A stretch of 64,000 nucleotides of DNA from Fistularia commersonii (GCA_037954325.1 JBBMNZ010000035.1:561001-625000); one strand, 5' to 3'. Positions 23,843 through 36,559 are shown, counted from the stretch's first letter. Notes: generated by a model not told the origin, from the letters alone. Numbers and translations are program-made.

Positions 23843-24381
23843 TCGCAGCCCTAATGAGGTGTAACAACGCGCCGGCGCCCGAGAAGAAAGGGCCCGGCCG
23901 TCCAGATGAAATCAATTAGCGGCCTTATTATCCCAGAAAGGTCGTTAATGGGAGGCTCTAATTGGCCGGGACGCGGCGGCGCTAATTGGCCTTGATGAGG
24001 CGGCGTTTCCGACATGAAAGGCGGCGTAAACGAAGCGGGACGGCGCGGTTGAAAGAACCCCGGAAGCCCCTGGAAGCCGGCGACGCTCTCACATCCTTTC
24101 TTTTGGTTTCCTCGCTTTCATCGGACGGGTTCATTTTTCCCCGAGTGCCGACCGGCAGGCCGTCGCCCGACGGACGCGAGATCTCCGTTAAATAAGGGCT
24201 TCGAACCTCCACCTCCTCGCAGCAGGAGGTCAGGAGGTGAACGCTCGTCGAGATACATGTCTTACTTCCTGGTTTGAGCTGATTGGATAACCTGCTCGGC
24301 CAATCAGAGCGGTCCTGCTTGAACAGCAGTTCGTTATCACATTCACATGTCTCCACATGAAGAAAGGGTATTCATCTCAAG

Positions 24382-24432
<51 letters not shown>

Positions 24433-24564
24433 TCCGTCTGGCATGAACATCTGAGGGGCCTTGGAGACACGGCCTCCAACCCTCAGGACGAGAAGATGGA
24501 CTTGGAGGCCAAAGTGGCAGCACTTCAGTAATAGTCCCGCTTCCAAAGCCTGACAACGTAGATC

Positions 24565-24644
<80 letters not shown>

Positions 24645-24765
24645 GCCTCCATCTGCTGCAGCACTGAAGTTCAAACCCGCCTGAGATGGATGAGCAGCAT
24701 GTCCGTTATAAATATATATATCTTAAAAAGGGGGATCCAGGGGGGGGAACCGGTAGAACCCCCCC

Positions 24766-24845
<80 letters not shown>

Positions 24846-25166
24846 CACGCACGTCTGATTGATGTGTGTTTTCCGCCTCTTGATCAGTGATTATCTGGGA
24901 TAAATAATTTAAAAGTACTAAAAAGTTAATAAAGACCCGACTCCTCGGGTTCTGGGGGGGTTTGATTGACAGGAGAGGACGGAGAGATGAACGTTCTGGA
25001 GAAAACGGACAGAAGAAGAAGAAGAAGAAGAAGAGGAGGAGGAAGAGGTGTGGCGCGACAGGCCGATGGGAAGCCGCCCCTCTTTAACTAATTGCTACTT
25101 AAACGCTCTCGCCCGGCAGAACTGTTGCTATCATAAGAAATTGATGAATTAACGGAGAGAGGGAGG

Positions 25167-25199
<33 letters not shown>

Positions 25200-25590
25200 G
25201 GAGGAGGTTCTGAATCTTTTAACAGGATAACTTACTTGGGCAAAACAGCTGTTTATGCATTATTTGTGCGGCGAGACGTTTACCGCCGTTTAGGAGGAGA
25301 AAGGGGGAGGAGGAGGAGGAGGAGGAGGAGGAGGAGGAGGAGGTATCAGTCACTGATATGAACGGATGAAAAATTAATCCGCTGGTCGTTTCTTCTGGGC
25401 TCCTGGAGGCTGTCAGTCTGAGGGACGCCGTTTAAGTGACAAACCGGCGAGCCGGGAGGGGGAGGGGAGGGGGCGGGGCTTAGCCCATCGGTCCGATTGG
25501 ACCGAAAGTTGGGCGGGTGATTCGGCGCCGACGACCCGAGTTGGTAGACGCGTCACACCTGGGCGGGTGTGGAGAGGGCTTACCAAGCAG
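20626..25590. other. Intergenic, microsatellite-rich, no gene supported
   Basis: CA/TG tracts: 20818-20843, 21394-21420, 22448-22492, 22729-22766, 23130-23158, 23794-23840, 24382-24432, 24567-24642, 24767-24825. A G run of about 22 lies at 21528-21550. Purine tracts occur at about 23636-23710, 25010-25050, 25155-25206 and 25295-25342. TGATTGACAG occurs at 21492 and 24963. No exon was recognised on either strand. Confidence 0.5.
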
Positions 25591-25599
25591 GAGGGTTCT

Positions 25600-26108
25600 C
25601 CAGGTTCCTTCCATGTTCTCCATCTGGAGCCTCCAGGTTCTCCATGTTCCTTCCATGTCCTCCATCTCCTTGGGTTCTCCATGTTCCTTCCATGTCCTCC
25701 ATCTCCTTGGGTTCTCCAGGTTCCTTCCATGTTCTCCATCTCCTTGGGTTCTCCATGTTCCTTCCATGTTCTCCATCTCCTTGGGTTCTCCATGTTCCTT
25801 CCATGTTCTCCATCTCCTTGGGTTCTCCAGGTTCCTTCCATGTTCTCCATCTCCTTGGGTTCTCCATGTTCCTTCCATGTTCTCCATCTCCTTGGGTTCT
25901 CCAGGTTCCTTCCATGTTCTCCATCTCCTTGGGTTCTCCATGTTCCTTCCATGTTCTCCATCTCCTTGGGTTCTCCAGGTTCCTTCCATGTTCTTCATCT
26001 CCTTGGGTTCTCCAGGTTCCTTCCATGTTCTCCATCTCCTTGGGTTCTCCAGGTTCCTTCCATGTTCTCCATCTCCTTGGGTTCTCCAGGTTCCTTCCAT
26101 GTTCTCCT
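25600..26108 (-). repeat. 37-bp minisatellite with GGAGAACC core
   Basis: About 13 units. On the plus strand each reads GGTTCTCCAKGTTCCTTCC, then ATGTTCTCCATCTCCTTG. The only major variation is the alternating ATG/AGG after TCC. Long frames of both strands are products of the repeat. It shares its core with the 23-bp array at 3.5 kb. Confidence 0.95.
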
Positions 26109-26173
26109 CCCCAGCTTCTCTGCAGCTCCTCCTTCTGCAGGTTCAGTGTCCACAGGTGGGAACGGGTGCTGAT

Positions 26174-26239
26174 TGATTGACAGGTGACCAGTCGGGGTTA
26201 AACCCCGCCTCCTCAGCCCGGCGTCAGCTGCGATTGGCC
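26174..26239 (-). promoter_or_regulatory. CCAAT / GC box / PBX-type module
   Basis: On the minus strand: GGCCAATCG, GAGGCGGGGTTTAACC, then CTGTCAATCA, 66 bp end to end. Confidence 0.55.
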
Positions 26240-26391
26240 GACTGTGTGCGGCGGCAGAGAAGCAGAGGCGAGTGAGGAAGGCGGCAGGAAGCTGATTGGA
26301 CGAGGCCGGTGACTGACAGGTGACCAGACAAGTGACACGGGAGGGGGCGGAGCCTACCACGAGAAACGCACAGAAGAAGAGACCGGCTCAA

Positions 26392-26475
26392 TGATTGACA
26401 GCTGAGGGGTCCCGGTAAACCCCGCCTCTCGATCCGACAGGCTCCGCCTCCTGCGACAAAGGCGGATGATTGGAT
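26392..26475 (-). promoter_or_regulatory. CCAAT / GC box / PBX-type module, longer variant
   Basis: On the minus strand: CCAATCA, two GC boxes (GGCGGAGCC and GGCGGGGTTTACC), then AGCTGTCAATCA. The span is 84 bp, about 20 bp longer than the other copies. Confidence 0.45.
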
Positions 26476-26596
26476 GAACAAATGACATGGTGAATGTGGC
26501 AGGTTAAGCTCCGCCCCCTGCCGCTGTGACAGACAGCTGACTCATCACCCTTTCACTTTGATCACACCCAGCGGCACACACACTCTAATAACACTG

Positions 26597-26624
26597 CTGT
26601 CAATCAAGGCCTCACACACACACC

Positions 26625-26661
<37 letters not shown>

Positions 26662-26697
26662 CCGAAACTTATGTGTGTGTTTGTGTATATGTGTGAG

Positions 26698-26769
<72 letters not shown>

Positions 26770-26874
26770 ATACCACAACAGTTGCAGGTGAGTGTGTGTA
26801 TGTGTGTGTGTGTGTGTGTTTGTGTGAGAGAGGCCAGGCAAACACACAGCGACCCATGCAGGTTGTGTGTGTAT

Positions 26875-26917
<43 letters not shown>

Positions 26918-26992
26918 TGTGAGAGAGGCCAGGCAAACACACAGCGAACCATGCAGGTGTGTGTGTGTGTTTGTATGTGTGAGTGTGTGTGA

Positions 26993-27031
<39 letters not shown>

Positions 27032-27115
27032 ATACCACAGCAGTTGCAGGTCTATATGTGTGTGTGTGTGGGTGTTTGTGAGAGAGAGTCCAGGCAAACA
27101 CACAGCGACCCATGC

Positions 27116-27174
<59 letters not shown>

Positions 27175-27175
27175 C
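26597..27175 (+). repeat. Complex repeat of TG tracts and two alternating spacers
   Basis: TG tracts at 26700-26765, 26879-26913, 26995-27027 and 27117-27173 (with a CA tract at 26620-26659) are joined by two recurring unique spacers. One contains GGTATACCACARCAGTTGCA (26767 and 27029). The other contains GAGGCCAGGCAAACACACAG (26829, 26925 and a variant at 27088). The unit is 100-250 bp long. Confidence 0.85.
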
Positions 27176-27664
27176 ACCTGCCCCCCCCCTCCTGTGCCGT
27201 GGGCCCTCCTGTTGCCGTGACGACAGCCCGGGGCGACAGCCTCCTCCATGTCCTGTGTGATGCTGATCCGTCCTGATGGACAGTTTTGTCGTCGTCGCTC
27301 ACCTGAAGCGGCGACACGTCGCCGGGGAGACGTCCAGACCTTCCACGGACCTTCTCCTGGAGAACCCGCCCATGAATAAACCATGGGGTTCCTGGAGGTG
27401 TGAGAGCGGCGGTTGTCACGGCGACCTTCGGCGTGGCTCCGGGGCTCCTTAAAAAAAATATGGTGGCGGATCTTCAGTGGATTTAGGGAGCGGAGAAGGT
27501 GCAGCAGGTGGAACCTGAGGAGAAGATACACCTGCAGAGGCAGCAGGAGGTGGAGGTGGAGCTCCAGGTGCCTCCAGGTTCTCCATCTTCACTCCAACAC
27601 ACACTCGCGGCTTCACCGAAGATCTGAACAACCTGCAGGTGTCAGCGAAAGGTCACCAGATGGA

Positions 27665-27731
27665 TGATTGACAGCCGGACCGTCCGGGTGAAGCCCCGCC
27701 CCTCCGGCCCGAGGGTCACCTCCGATCGGCT
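27665..27731 (-). promoter_or_regulatory. CCAAT-like / GC box / PBX-type module
   Basis: On the minus strand: AGCCGATCG (a degraded CCAAT box), GGGGCGGGGCTTCACC, then GGCTGTCAATCA, 67 bp end to end. Confidence 0.5.
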
Positions 27732-27739
27732 CCGCCTCC

Positions 27740-28199
27740 GCCCTGTGGTTTCCATGACAACGGAGTTCCATAGCTAGATGGATATCATCATTCGTGTCGT
27801 GATTAGCCGCCGATTTATTCAGCGGTTGCGGGGGGAGTGTGTGAGGCGGGAGGGAGGGACGCTGCGTTTAAATGTCACAGGAAAGCGCGGTTGTCGGCGC
27901 CGCCTGCTTTGAATTTCCTCACGGCCGCCATGTTTTAGTAATGAGAGTTGAAAAGCGGCTGAGATTTAACCTTCGCTCTACCTGAGGACCCTATGAATAT
28001 TAAGCAGGCCCATTATCTGTCCCTGATCTGAAGGAATCTTCACCCCACCATCCTCTTCTTCTTCTTCTTCTTCTTCTTCTTCTTCCTCCTCTTCTTCTTC
28101 CACAACGCTTGTCTTTTCCTCTTTTCTCCCATTTTCTTGTTTTCTTCATCTCCTCCTCCATTCACCTCCATCTGTGACCCCACCTTCACTCTAATTACC

Positions 28200-28234
<35 letters not shown>

Positions 28235-28861
28235 GTACGTACACACACGCTCGGGGTTGCCGTCGGCTACCGAAGCGACGGTCGTCTCGAGGGGAATTTG
28301 AACGCGTGGGAATTTCAAACTAAAACCATATTTTTCTACTTTCACACTTTCACGTTTAAAAGTTCTCAGGAATCTCGAGGGCTCCGCCCCCTGTCATGGC
28401 TCGGCCAATCACGGGGCAGCTAGGGCACCAGGTGGCTCCGCCCCCTCAGACTCACACAGTGGCCTTGAATGTGGACCCAAACCAGGTCTGGATGATACTT
28501 TTCTGGACTTCCTGCCCCCCTGGACCTCCTTCCTCCCTCCACCCCTCTTCTCCACCTCCATCTCCACCTCCATCCATCCTCTCCACCTCCACCTCCAGCG
28601 CTCCTTCTCCTCCCTTTCACCTCCGACGTTCCGGGTCTGTCATCCGTCTGCGCCGCCTCCTTTCTGGAGGCTGTTTACCATGCAGGGATGGTGTTTGCAT
28701 AGATCAGGCTTAAGTGGGACGAGTGTGTGCACGCGTGTGTGTGTGTGTGTGTGTGTGTGCGTGTGTGTGTGTGTCGTATGTGTGTGTGCCTTTGAGCGCG
28801 TGCATGGATGGGGGGGGTGTTGGGGTTCTCACTGGATTAAGGCTTGATCAAGGCGCCACCA

Positions 28862-28895
<34 letters not shown>

Positions 28896-29121
28896 CACAG
28901 CCGCCCAGCGACCCCCTCCTGAGAGCCTGGGGTTTTGGGGGGGCGACACGTCTATCTGCTCTGGACAACAAAGACGGATGAGATGTTTGCAGAAGAAAAA
29001 GAGAGAAATCCACCCCTCCTCCCTCTCTCTCTCTCTCTCTCCGGCTGACATTTTTGATCCCGACATCTTAAAATCCAAAATTCTGTACATTTGCACACAC
29101 ACACACACACACACATGTGCA

Positions 29122-29156
<35 letters not shown>

Positions 29157-29240
29157 ACTCACAGAACTTGTCGACGTGTTGATTTGCAGCTCCGAGCGGC
29201 TGCTCCTCGTCTCAGCCTATATACATATATATGTATATGT

Positions 29241-29280
<40 letters not shown>

Positions 29281-30122
29281 TAGGTTAGCAGGACCTAGCA
29301 GGTGCTAATGGTCTCGTCTCGAGGTCAGAGTTCAACAGATGAGGTTCATCAGCGTGATGAACGCGCTGGTGCCTCCTCTGGTTGGAGGCTCACGGACCAT
29401 TTCAGCTTCAGATCTGGATCGTTCCATTCTGGTGTGAAGTTTGGACCGTTCCATTCTAAGGTTGACTTTGGACCGTTCCACTCGAGGGTCAGATCTGGAC
29501 CATTCCATTCATATTGACAGGTCTGGACCATTTGAATGTCAGATGGGGAACGTTCCACTCTAGCTTCAGATCTTGCGTCACATTTGGACCGTTCCATTCT
29601 GGTGTCACGTTTGGACCGTTCCATTCTGGTGTCACGTTTGGACTGTTCCACTGAAAGGATCCAGGGGGGTCAGGGTGCTCCTCACAGCTGTAATAACACC
29701 TGGATTTTGCAGCTGCACAGGAGGAGAAACAACACACCACTCAGATTCAGAACTAATGACATAAAAAAAAAAAAATGTGTTTGTTTGTCGACAAATATGT
29801 TCATAAATATTTATACATACAGAAAGATGAGAGGAGTCAAAGTGAGGAGAAGTTGGGATCAGATGAAGATTAAAAAAAAAAAAAAGGCGTCACGACAACG
29901 GTTACCACGACGACCATCCACAAGCACCTATGGGAGCGACACCTTTGCCCCCCCACTTGGACCAATCAGATTCACCCTCCCAACTTTCCTCGGAAGTTTT
30001 TCAATCCCGTGGAGATCCTTCACCCTCCTCCTCCTCCGATCGATGGCCGGGTGTGATGGAGGCGTGAGGTTGGTGGAGCTCCGGCTACTCGTGCTGCATC
30101 TTTCAGAGCGCCAGTCGATACG

Positions 30123-30190
<68 letters not shown>

Positions 30191-30301
30191 CCACCCCCCC
30201 TTCAAAGCTGCACCTTTGCAGACAAACAGAGGAGAAGCAAAGGTGGAGAGGAGAGACACTCCAACGTCTCCTTTTCATTTTCTACCTTTCTTTTTATCCC
30301 C

Positions 30302-30355
<54 letters not shown>

Positions 30356-30470
30356 TCAGACGCATGCCCCCCCGACCCCCTTGGATCCTCCCAGGACTCG
30401 TCGCCTGACCCTGGAGGTCAAACTCCAGAGGAACGTGGGGTGAATGAAAGCATGCTAATGGACAGCTGGA
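27740..30470. other. Intergenic, microsatellite-rich
   Basis: (CTT)n at 28050-28085. CA/TG tracts at 28203-28230, 28735-28760, 28863-28892, 29092-29154 (head-to-head), 29242-29278, 30124-30188 and 30304-30355. An imperfect repeat at 29395-29650 uses GGACCGTTCCATTCTGGTGT. No gene supported. Confidence 0.55.
29395..29655 (+). repeat. Imperfect repeat of TTTGGACCGTTCCATTC
   Basis: About nine degenerate copies of (T)TTGGACCGTTCCATTCT, spaced 25-40 bp apart. The adjacent TCACG, AGGTTGAC or AGATC differ between copies. Confidence 0.8.
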
Positions 30471-30477
30471 GGAGGAG

Positions 30478-31185
30478 GAGGAGGAGGAGTTCCCTGCTTC
30501 TTCCAATTTTCTGTTCCTCTTCCTCTTTCTCTTCCTCGTCCTCTTTTTTATGTCCCTCTTCTTCTTCCTCTTCTTGTTCCTCTTTCTCTTCCTCTTGCTC
30601 TTCTTCTCTCTCCACTTATTCTTTCTCTTCCCCTTCCTGTTCCTCTTTCTGTTCCTCTTCTGTTCCTCTTCTGTTCCTCTTCCTGTTCTTCCCTCTCCAC
30701 TTATTCTTCCTGTACCCCTTCCTGTTCCTCTTCCTCTTCCTGTTCCTCTTTCTGTTCCTCTTCCTGTTCTTCTTCCGTTCTTGTTCCTCTTTTGTTCCTC
30801 CTCCACTACCTCTTCCTGTTTCTCTTTCCCTTCCTGTCCCTCTTCCTCTATCTGTTCACCTTCCTGTTCCTCTTTCTGTTCTTCTTCCTGTTCCTCTTCC
30901 TCTTCCTGTCCCCCTTTCTCTTCCTCTTTCTCTTCCTCTTCTTCCTCCTCTTCCGTGTCCTTTTCCTGTTCCACTTCCTCTTCCTGTTCTTCTTCCTCTT
31001 CTGGTTCCTCTTTCAGGTCCTCTTCCTAATCCACTACCTCTTCCTGTTCCTCTTCCACGATCTGTTCGTCTTCCTGTTCCTGTTCCTCTTCCTCTTTCTC
31101 CTCCTCCTCCTCATCCTCTTCCTGTTCCTGTTCCTGTTCCTCTTTCTGTTCCTCTTTCTGTTGCTGTTCGTCCCAGAGAGGAAGC
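30478..31185 (+). repeat. 700-bp polypyrimidine tract
   Basis: Nearly every base on the plus strand is C or T, arranged as CTTCCTGTTCCTCTT variants about 12-18 bp long. The minus strand is a continuous purine run. The Glu-rich frames it encodes are artefacts. Confidence 0.95.
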
Positions 31186-31521
31186 TGGTTGTCTTTAATA
31201 CAAATCATCTTTCAATGGTTCCTTGAAGACCTGGAGTCTCCTCCTCTCCTGCCGGGCTCTGGTAATGAGGCCTGCTGGGAGTTCAATCATCTCTACATCT
31301 GCTGGAAAAATAAGGAGAAGAAGGGGGGGTTTGGATGGAGGGGGGAGGAAAAAGGGGAAGCGCCCCCCCGCCACCCCTCGGCCTCCTTCTCCCGCGTTGC
31401 CAAATAATAATAATATTAATTTGTTTGGAGGGTGGATGATGACAAAGCGTCCTTGAAATCTGTCAGTGATGTTTAACCCCCCCCACCCCACGCTACCCAT
31501 TCTACGCTGCCAACCCCCCCC

Positions 31522-31562
<41 letters not shown>

Positions 31563-32250
31563 CCGCCGTCGCCGCCGCCGTGCAAAATATTTCCGAAATC
31601 CCCCCGTCGCAAAATAAATAAATCCTTGTGATTTTGGGGGGCTTCTCAGACGCCGGCGTTTCATCGGCCAATCCGGCTCCTCGGCCCGGCGCTCGTTAGG
31701 CAGCGCCAAGGACTCTTTACCATAAACATTTACTCCGTTATTAACATTAGTATTATTATTATTATTATTATCGCTGTCATTTTTATTATCATATTTGTTC
31801 TTATTGTCAATAAATCATCATTATTATAGTTGTTATTACTGTCATCATCATTAAAATGATCATTCCCGCTATGTTCATTATATTATGATTGTTATTATAT
31901 AATTATTATGTCAATTTTTATTTCAATTATCATATCAGTTGTTCATCATCGTCTTCAACATCATCATTCTGATTATCATTGCTTTTGCTGTTGTTGTCGT
32001 TCAATTAATTTTTTTTTAATTATTATTATCATGATCATCTGCACAATTATCATTATCATTACCACAATTATTCATAATCGTATTTTTATTATTTCAACAA
32101 TTTTAATCGTCATCATTATTATTATCGTTATCATTGTAGTTGCTGTTGTTCTTTTTGTCGTCATTATCATTATTATTATTTATCTCAACATCATTTTTAT
32201 TATTATTATTGATTGATTGTCTTCATCCACTTGCCTGCGTTCAGGGTCTT
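31186..32250. other. Unique then cryptically simple AT-rich DNA
   Basis: CA tract at 31523-31561. Cryptically simple (ATT/ATC)n spans about 31740-32215. No gene seen. Confidence 0.6.
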
Positions 32251-32251
32251 C

Positions 32252-32317
32252 AGCCAATCACGGCTGACATTGGTAAGAAGGGGCGGGGCTTAACCTGAGC
32301 GGGTCGGCTGTCAATCA
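32252..32317 (+). promoter_or_regulatory. CCAAT / GC box / PBX-type module, best copy
   Basis: AGCCAATCA at 32252, GGGGCGGGGCTTAACC at 32280-32295, CTGTCAATCA at 32308-32317. It spans 66 bp in the plus orientation and all three boxes are intact. Confidence 0.6.
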
Positions 32318-32750
32318 TGTCCGAGCGTTTCTGGCTTCACCGGACCGAGCCTGGAAGCTGGAGAACATGTTGAGAACCTCGGCTGGAGAACGTGGAGAAC
32401 CCACACAGATGCCTCCTGGTAAATCATGTGACAGGTTCCCTCACGTTCCTCTTGGTTCTGAAAGCTTCTGTTGTAGATCTGGTGTCCTGCACACTCCGAT
32501 GTTTTGATCTCCGATGTTTTCATGTCAGTGAATGCATCGCCCCCCCGCCCTCCTGAAGAAAAACAGCTATTTGAATGTGCCGTACCTTTGAAGCCTCCTG
32601 GCAGAGCTGCGCCGAGGGGCCCACTGCATTGAAGCCAGTGCGTGGCCTCGGGGCGAGACACCTCGCCCAGGAGGCCCACATCACAACATCACCACGTGTA
32701 TGTGTGTGTGTGTGTCCGTGTGCACGAGATAACACCCCAACCTCCGCTGT

Positions 32751-32800
<50 letters not shown>

Positions 32801-33097
32801 CTCCTGACAGCAATGAGGACAGACTGACACACACAACTACAACCCACCAATTGTTGTTGTTTTGTTTGCATTGTTGTTGCGTGTTATTCTGTTTTAGTCG
32901 TTGGTTGTGTTGCTGCTGTCGTTGTTGCTGTTGTTTTATGGTTGTGTTGTTGTTACTGTGTTTGTCGTTGTCGTCACTTTCTGTTGTTTTATTGTTGCTT
33001 TTTCTCGATGTTGTATTTTTTTATGATGTTGTTGCTGTTCTATTTTGCTCTCATGTTGTGTTGTTTTATTGTTGTCTTGCTGTCATTGATTTTGCAT

Positions 33098-33144
<47 letters not shown>

Positions 33145-33426
33145 ATATGACAGTCAGCCAATAGGATCACTGTGAGAGACCATTAGCCCTATATGCTAGT
33201 TTTAAATTAAAATAGATTCAATTAAATTAAATGATTGGTAATTTCATTATTTCTTTTGGAAAAAATTGTATCTTGATTTAAACCAAAAAAAAAATCAAAT
33301 ATATTTTCCTCAAATCAAGAGCAACGATCAAACACAACAACAAATAGATCCGGAAAGGTAAAATGATGCAACACTGCAACATAAACTACAAACATAGTTA
33401 TTTCCAAAATAGGCTTCGGTGCTGAG

Positions 33427-33470
<44 letters not shown>

Positions 33471-35100
33471 ACAGGAAGCACGGGGTGATTGACAGCTGCT
33501 GAAGTGGAGTCAAACAGACGAGGTTGGAAATAACCAGAGGGTCGTGGAGACGGACAGTCGGTCCGTCAGCGGGTGGAGGATGGAGGGATGGAGGGATGGA
33601 GGTGGTGGAGATGGTGGAGGTGGTGGAGATGGTGGAGGTGGTGGTGGGCTTCTCAGGTTCTCTGGGATTCTCCTCTGCAGATGTCAGACACTGATGAGTG
33701 ACAGCAAACCTCCCTCAGCGCTACTTATTGATCAGACCGACTCTGCTGCTGCAGCTGGAGCTGCTGCCGCCGCGAGCGTGCACGTGTGTGCACGTGTGTG
33801 AGAGTGTGTGTGTGTGTGTGTGAGAGTGTGAGCAGCTCACAGACACTTGTCACTTGGGGTTGTGGGTTATAAATACTGCTTGCAGTGACCCCTGCATGAA
33901 CCTCGTGTTCGGCGCGGCGGGTTTTCGTCCACACCGATTTCTGCGATCTGATTGGCTCTCCTCGCTGTGACATCACATCTGAGCCGTGATCAATACGATT
34001 ATAATTAGGTTAATCACAATAATAATAAAAATGAGAATAATTGTAATAAGAACGGTTGCAGGAGAATGGCCCCCGGTGCAGGATCATGGTCTGGAGGACC
34101 TCCACCCGGCTGAGGGCGGAGAAGGTCCTGGTTCTGGTTTTCCAGCCACTTCCTGTTTGCGTGGTCGTTCTTCGAGAACCCGAGGATCTCTGAGATGATG
34201 ATGTCACCGTGGGGGGGGGGCGGCGAGCCCTGCAGCCCTGCAGCGCTGCAACACTGCGGCCGTGTGGTCGGAGGAGGAACCGCGCCGCCTTCAGATAAGC
34301 TCCGCCTCCCGTGACCTTCGGCCCGACGCGCCTCTTCAGCACGACCAATCATAACTTATTTGTTTTTCATAGGAAGAGGAAAAATGACAATAATAGTGAG
34401 ATTGATGATGACGATAATCATGATTTATAATGATAATCATAATGTTAATATTTTCATTATTATTATTATTATTATAGGAATAATAACAATATGTATGTCG
34501 TAATGACAATGTTGCTACTAGTAACAATTGCAATATTAATACATAATAACACATATTAATAATGTCCACAATATTATCATCATTTTTACGATCATATTAT
34601 TATATAGATAATAAAATAGGAATATAATAATAAATAATAATAAATAATGATATTGATGATATCTAAACAATTACAATATGATGGTAGTAATTATAGTAAT
34701 GATGATAATGACAGATAATATCAATAATAACAACAACAATAATAATAATGATGATAGAAATAACAAAATAATAATAATTGTAATCTTGATTATTAAAAAT
34801 TATTATTATATTATATCATTTTATTATTATATCATTATTTTATTATACTATTATATGAGTATAAAAATAATAACAAAATGTTAGAAAGAATAATAATAAT
34901 GATGATGCTGATGACGAAGAGGATATCAACAACAACAATGATAATAATAATAATAATAATAATAATAAATGGGTTTGACTTATGTGCACAATTTAAATGA
35001 TAATAATATTACAATGATAATCATTATGATATATGAATTACAAAAATGATAATTATTCTAATAATAAAATAACAAGTATTATATTTATGATTTTAATCAT
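32318..35100. other. Intergenic with long AT-rich low-complexity block
   Basis: CA/TG tracts at 32752-32797, 33101-33143 and 33429-33468. TGATTGACAG at 33486. Cryptically simple AAT/ATT DNA at about 34380-35095. No gene supported. Confidence 0.55.
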
Positions 35101-35111
35101 AATTCATCCAA

Positions 35112-35205
35112 CAGCTGTCAATCAAGCAGCTGTCAATCAAGCAGCTGTCAATCAAGAAGCCATCAATCAAACCGCTATCAATCAAGCAGCTGTCAATCAA
35201 GGAGC
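35112..35205 (+). repeat. 15-bp tandem array of CAGCTGTCAATCA
   Basis: Six units of AGCAGCTGTCAATCA. The first three and the sixth keep the exact decamer CTGTCAATCA (35115, 35130, 35145, 35190). The fourth and fifth carry CCATCAATCA and CTATCAATCA. Each intact unit overlaps an E-box CAGCTG with the PBX-PREP/MEIS consensus. Confidence 0.9.
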
Positions 35206-36164
35206 CTCAATTGAAGCCGTTTCCAATAAAACTCTAAATCCGCCGTCCGTCCTTCAGGGCTGCATGTTGGACGGCGAGCCACCAGAGGACGCCGCTCCCT
35301 CACGGATCTACGGCTCCCGATGATCCAAACAACCTGGAGGACCTGGACGGGCATCTTCTCCGGGGTTCCACCATCACGCTGACAGTACACGGACTGTCAC
35401 ACACACACACACACAGATGCGGTGACAGAACACAGGTGTGTGTGTGAAGGCATGGATGGAGAGTCTTCTCCATCTTTGGCCATGGGAGACACCGGGCTGA
35501 CTCAGGCCGCGGCCATGCGGACGCCGCCGACAAACAACAATAAGACGGGGAAATAGATAAACAGAGCGAGGGAGGAGGTGGGGGGGGTGAAGGAAGAGGA
35601 GCGGGGTCACCCGGAGGTCAAGGCCGGGGGGGCGGGGGGTTCACGGCTTCTTCTAAACAACAGCTTGGCTTGTTCAAGCCGGCGGCTGATTCCTGGAGCA
35701 GCGCCTGCAACCGTTAAACACTGCTGGAGTGTAGCAACACGAGGGGCTACCACTCACACACACACACACACACACACTCACATTCACACACACACACATA
35801 TAGTAATTAATGTTGTTATCACATTGCAATTACACTGTAATTCAATTAGCATATTTTAAGGTAGCTAAGTAGCATGTTTTGTTTTGATTGTAGCTCCTCG
35901 TGGAAGAGGAGGTTCAGACGTCCTGGTCTGCGTTCTTCTCCAGGTTGCCATGGCGACCCTACGCGTCCATTCGTCGTCCCTCAGGGCGCCGTCCTGGAGC
36001 CGCTCACTTTGAGCCTCTGGCTAGCACACGCTAGCACATGCTAGCATGCTGCACCCCTGTTCCTGGACAGTGGTACGGTCCTTCCTGTTCTGGCCTTATT
36101 TTGAGGGGTGGAGCTTAAAAGCACTGCTAAAAATAAACCTGTGTGAAAACGAGCCTGTTCGTTC

Positions 36165-36224
<60 letters not shown>

Positions 36225-36555
36225 TCCTCAGTGGATCTCCAGCTCAGACTGTGGGAATGTTGGAACCCCCACAGGAGCTCCATCCAGGTCTGAAATGGCA
36301 TTCCTCGCTCACAGAACGTCAGGAGAACCACCAAGAACCACCAACCTCCTGATGTTCTCCTGATGTTCTGCCAGGTGACGGGTCCTTCAACACCTCCATC
36401 ATCCAGGGAGAACGGGAGGAGAAGAGGAGGAGAAGAGGAGGAACGCTGCTATCAGATGCATCTCATCCAACACACTGAAAGTTCAGTCAGCTTGAATGTT
36501 CAATCTGGGTTGGTGGCCATGTTTCTACTTTTAGAAGAAAACCTTCTGTCATTGG
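35206..36555. other. Intergenic, no supported gene
   Basis: CA/TG at 35753-35779 and 36169-36223. An RFX X-box-like palindrome GTTGCCATGGCGAC lies at 35944. Nothing else recognised. Confidence 0.5.
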
Positions 36556-36559
36556 TCTC

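Noticed and set aside
25413..26180. Six frames of 150-220 codons on both strands
   Set aside because: Products of the 37-bp minisatellite cycling through frames.
27490..27570. Plus-strand EKVQQVEPEEKIHLQRQQ frame
   Set aside because: Coiled-coil-like but GAG/CAG-rich low complexity, with a stop just upstream and no convincing acceptor.
30294..31226. Glu-rich minus-strand and Leu/Ser/Phe-rich plus-strand frames
   Set aside because: Polypyrimidine/polypurine tract; no domain.
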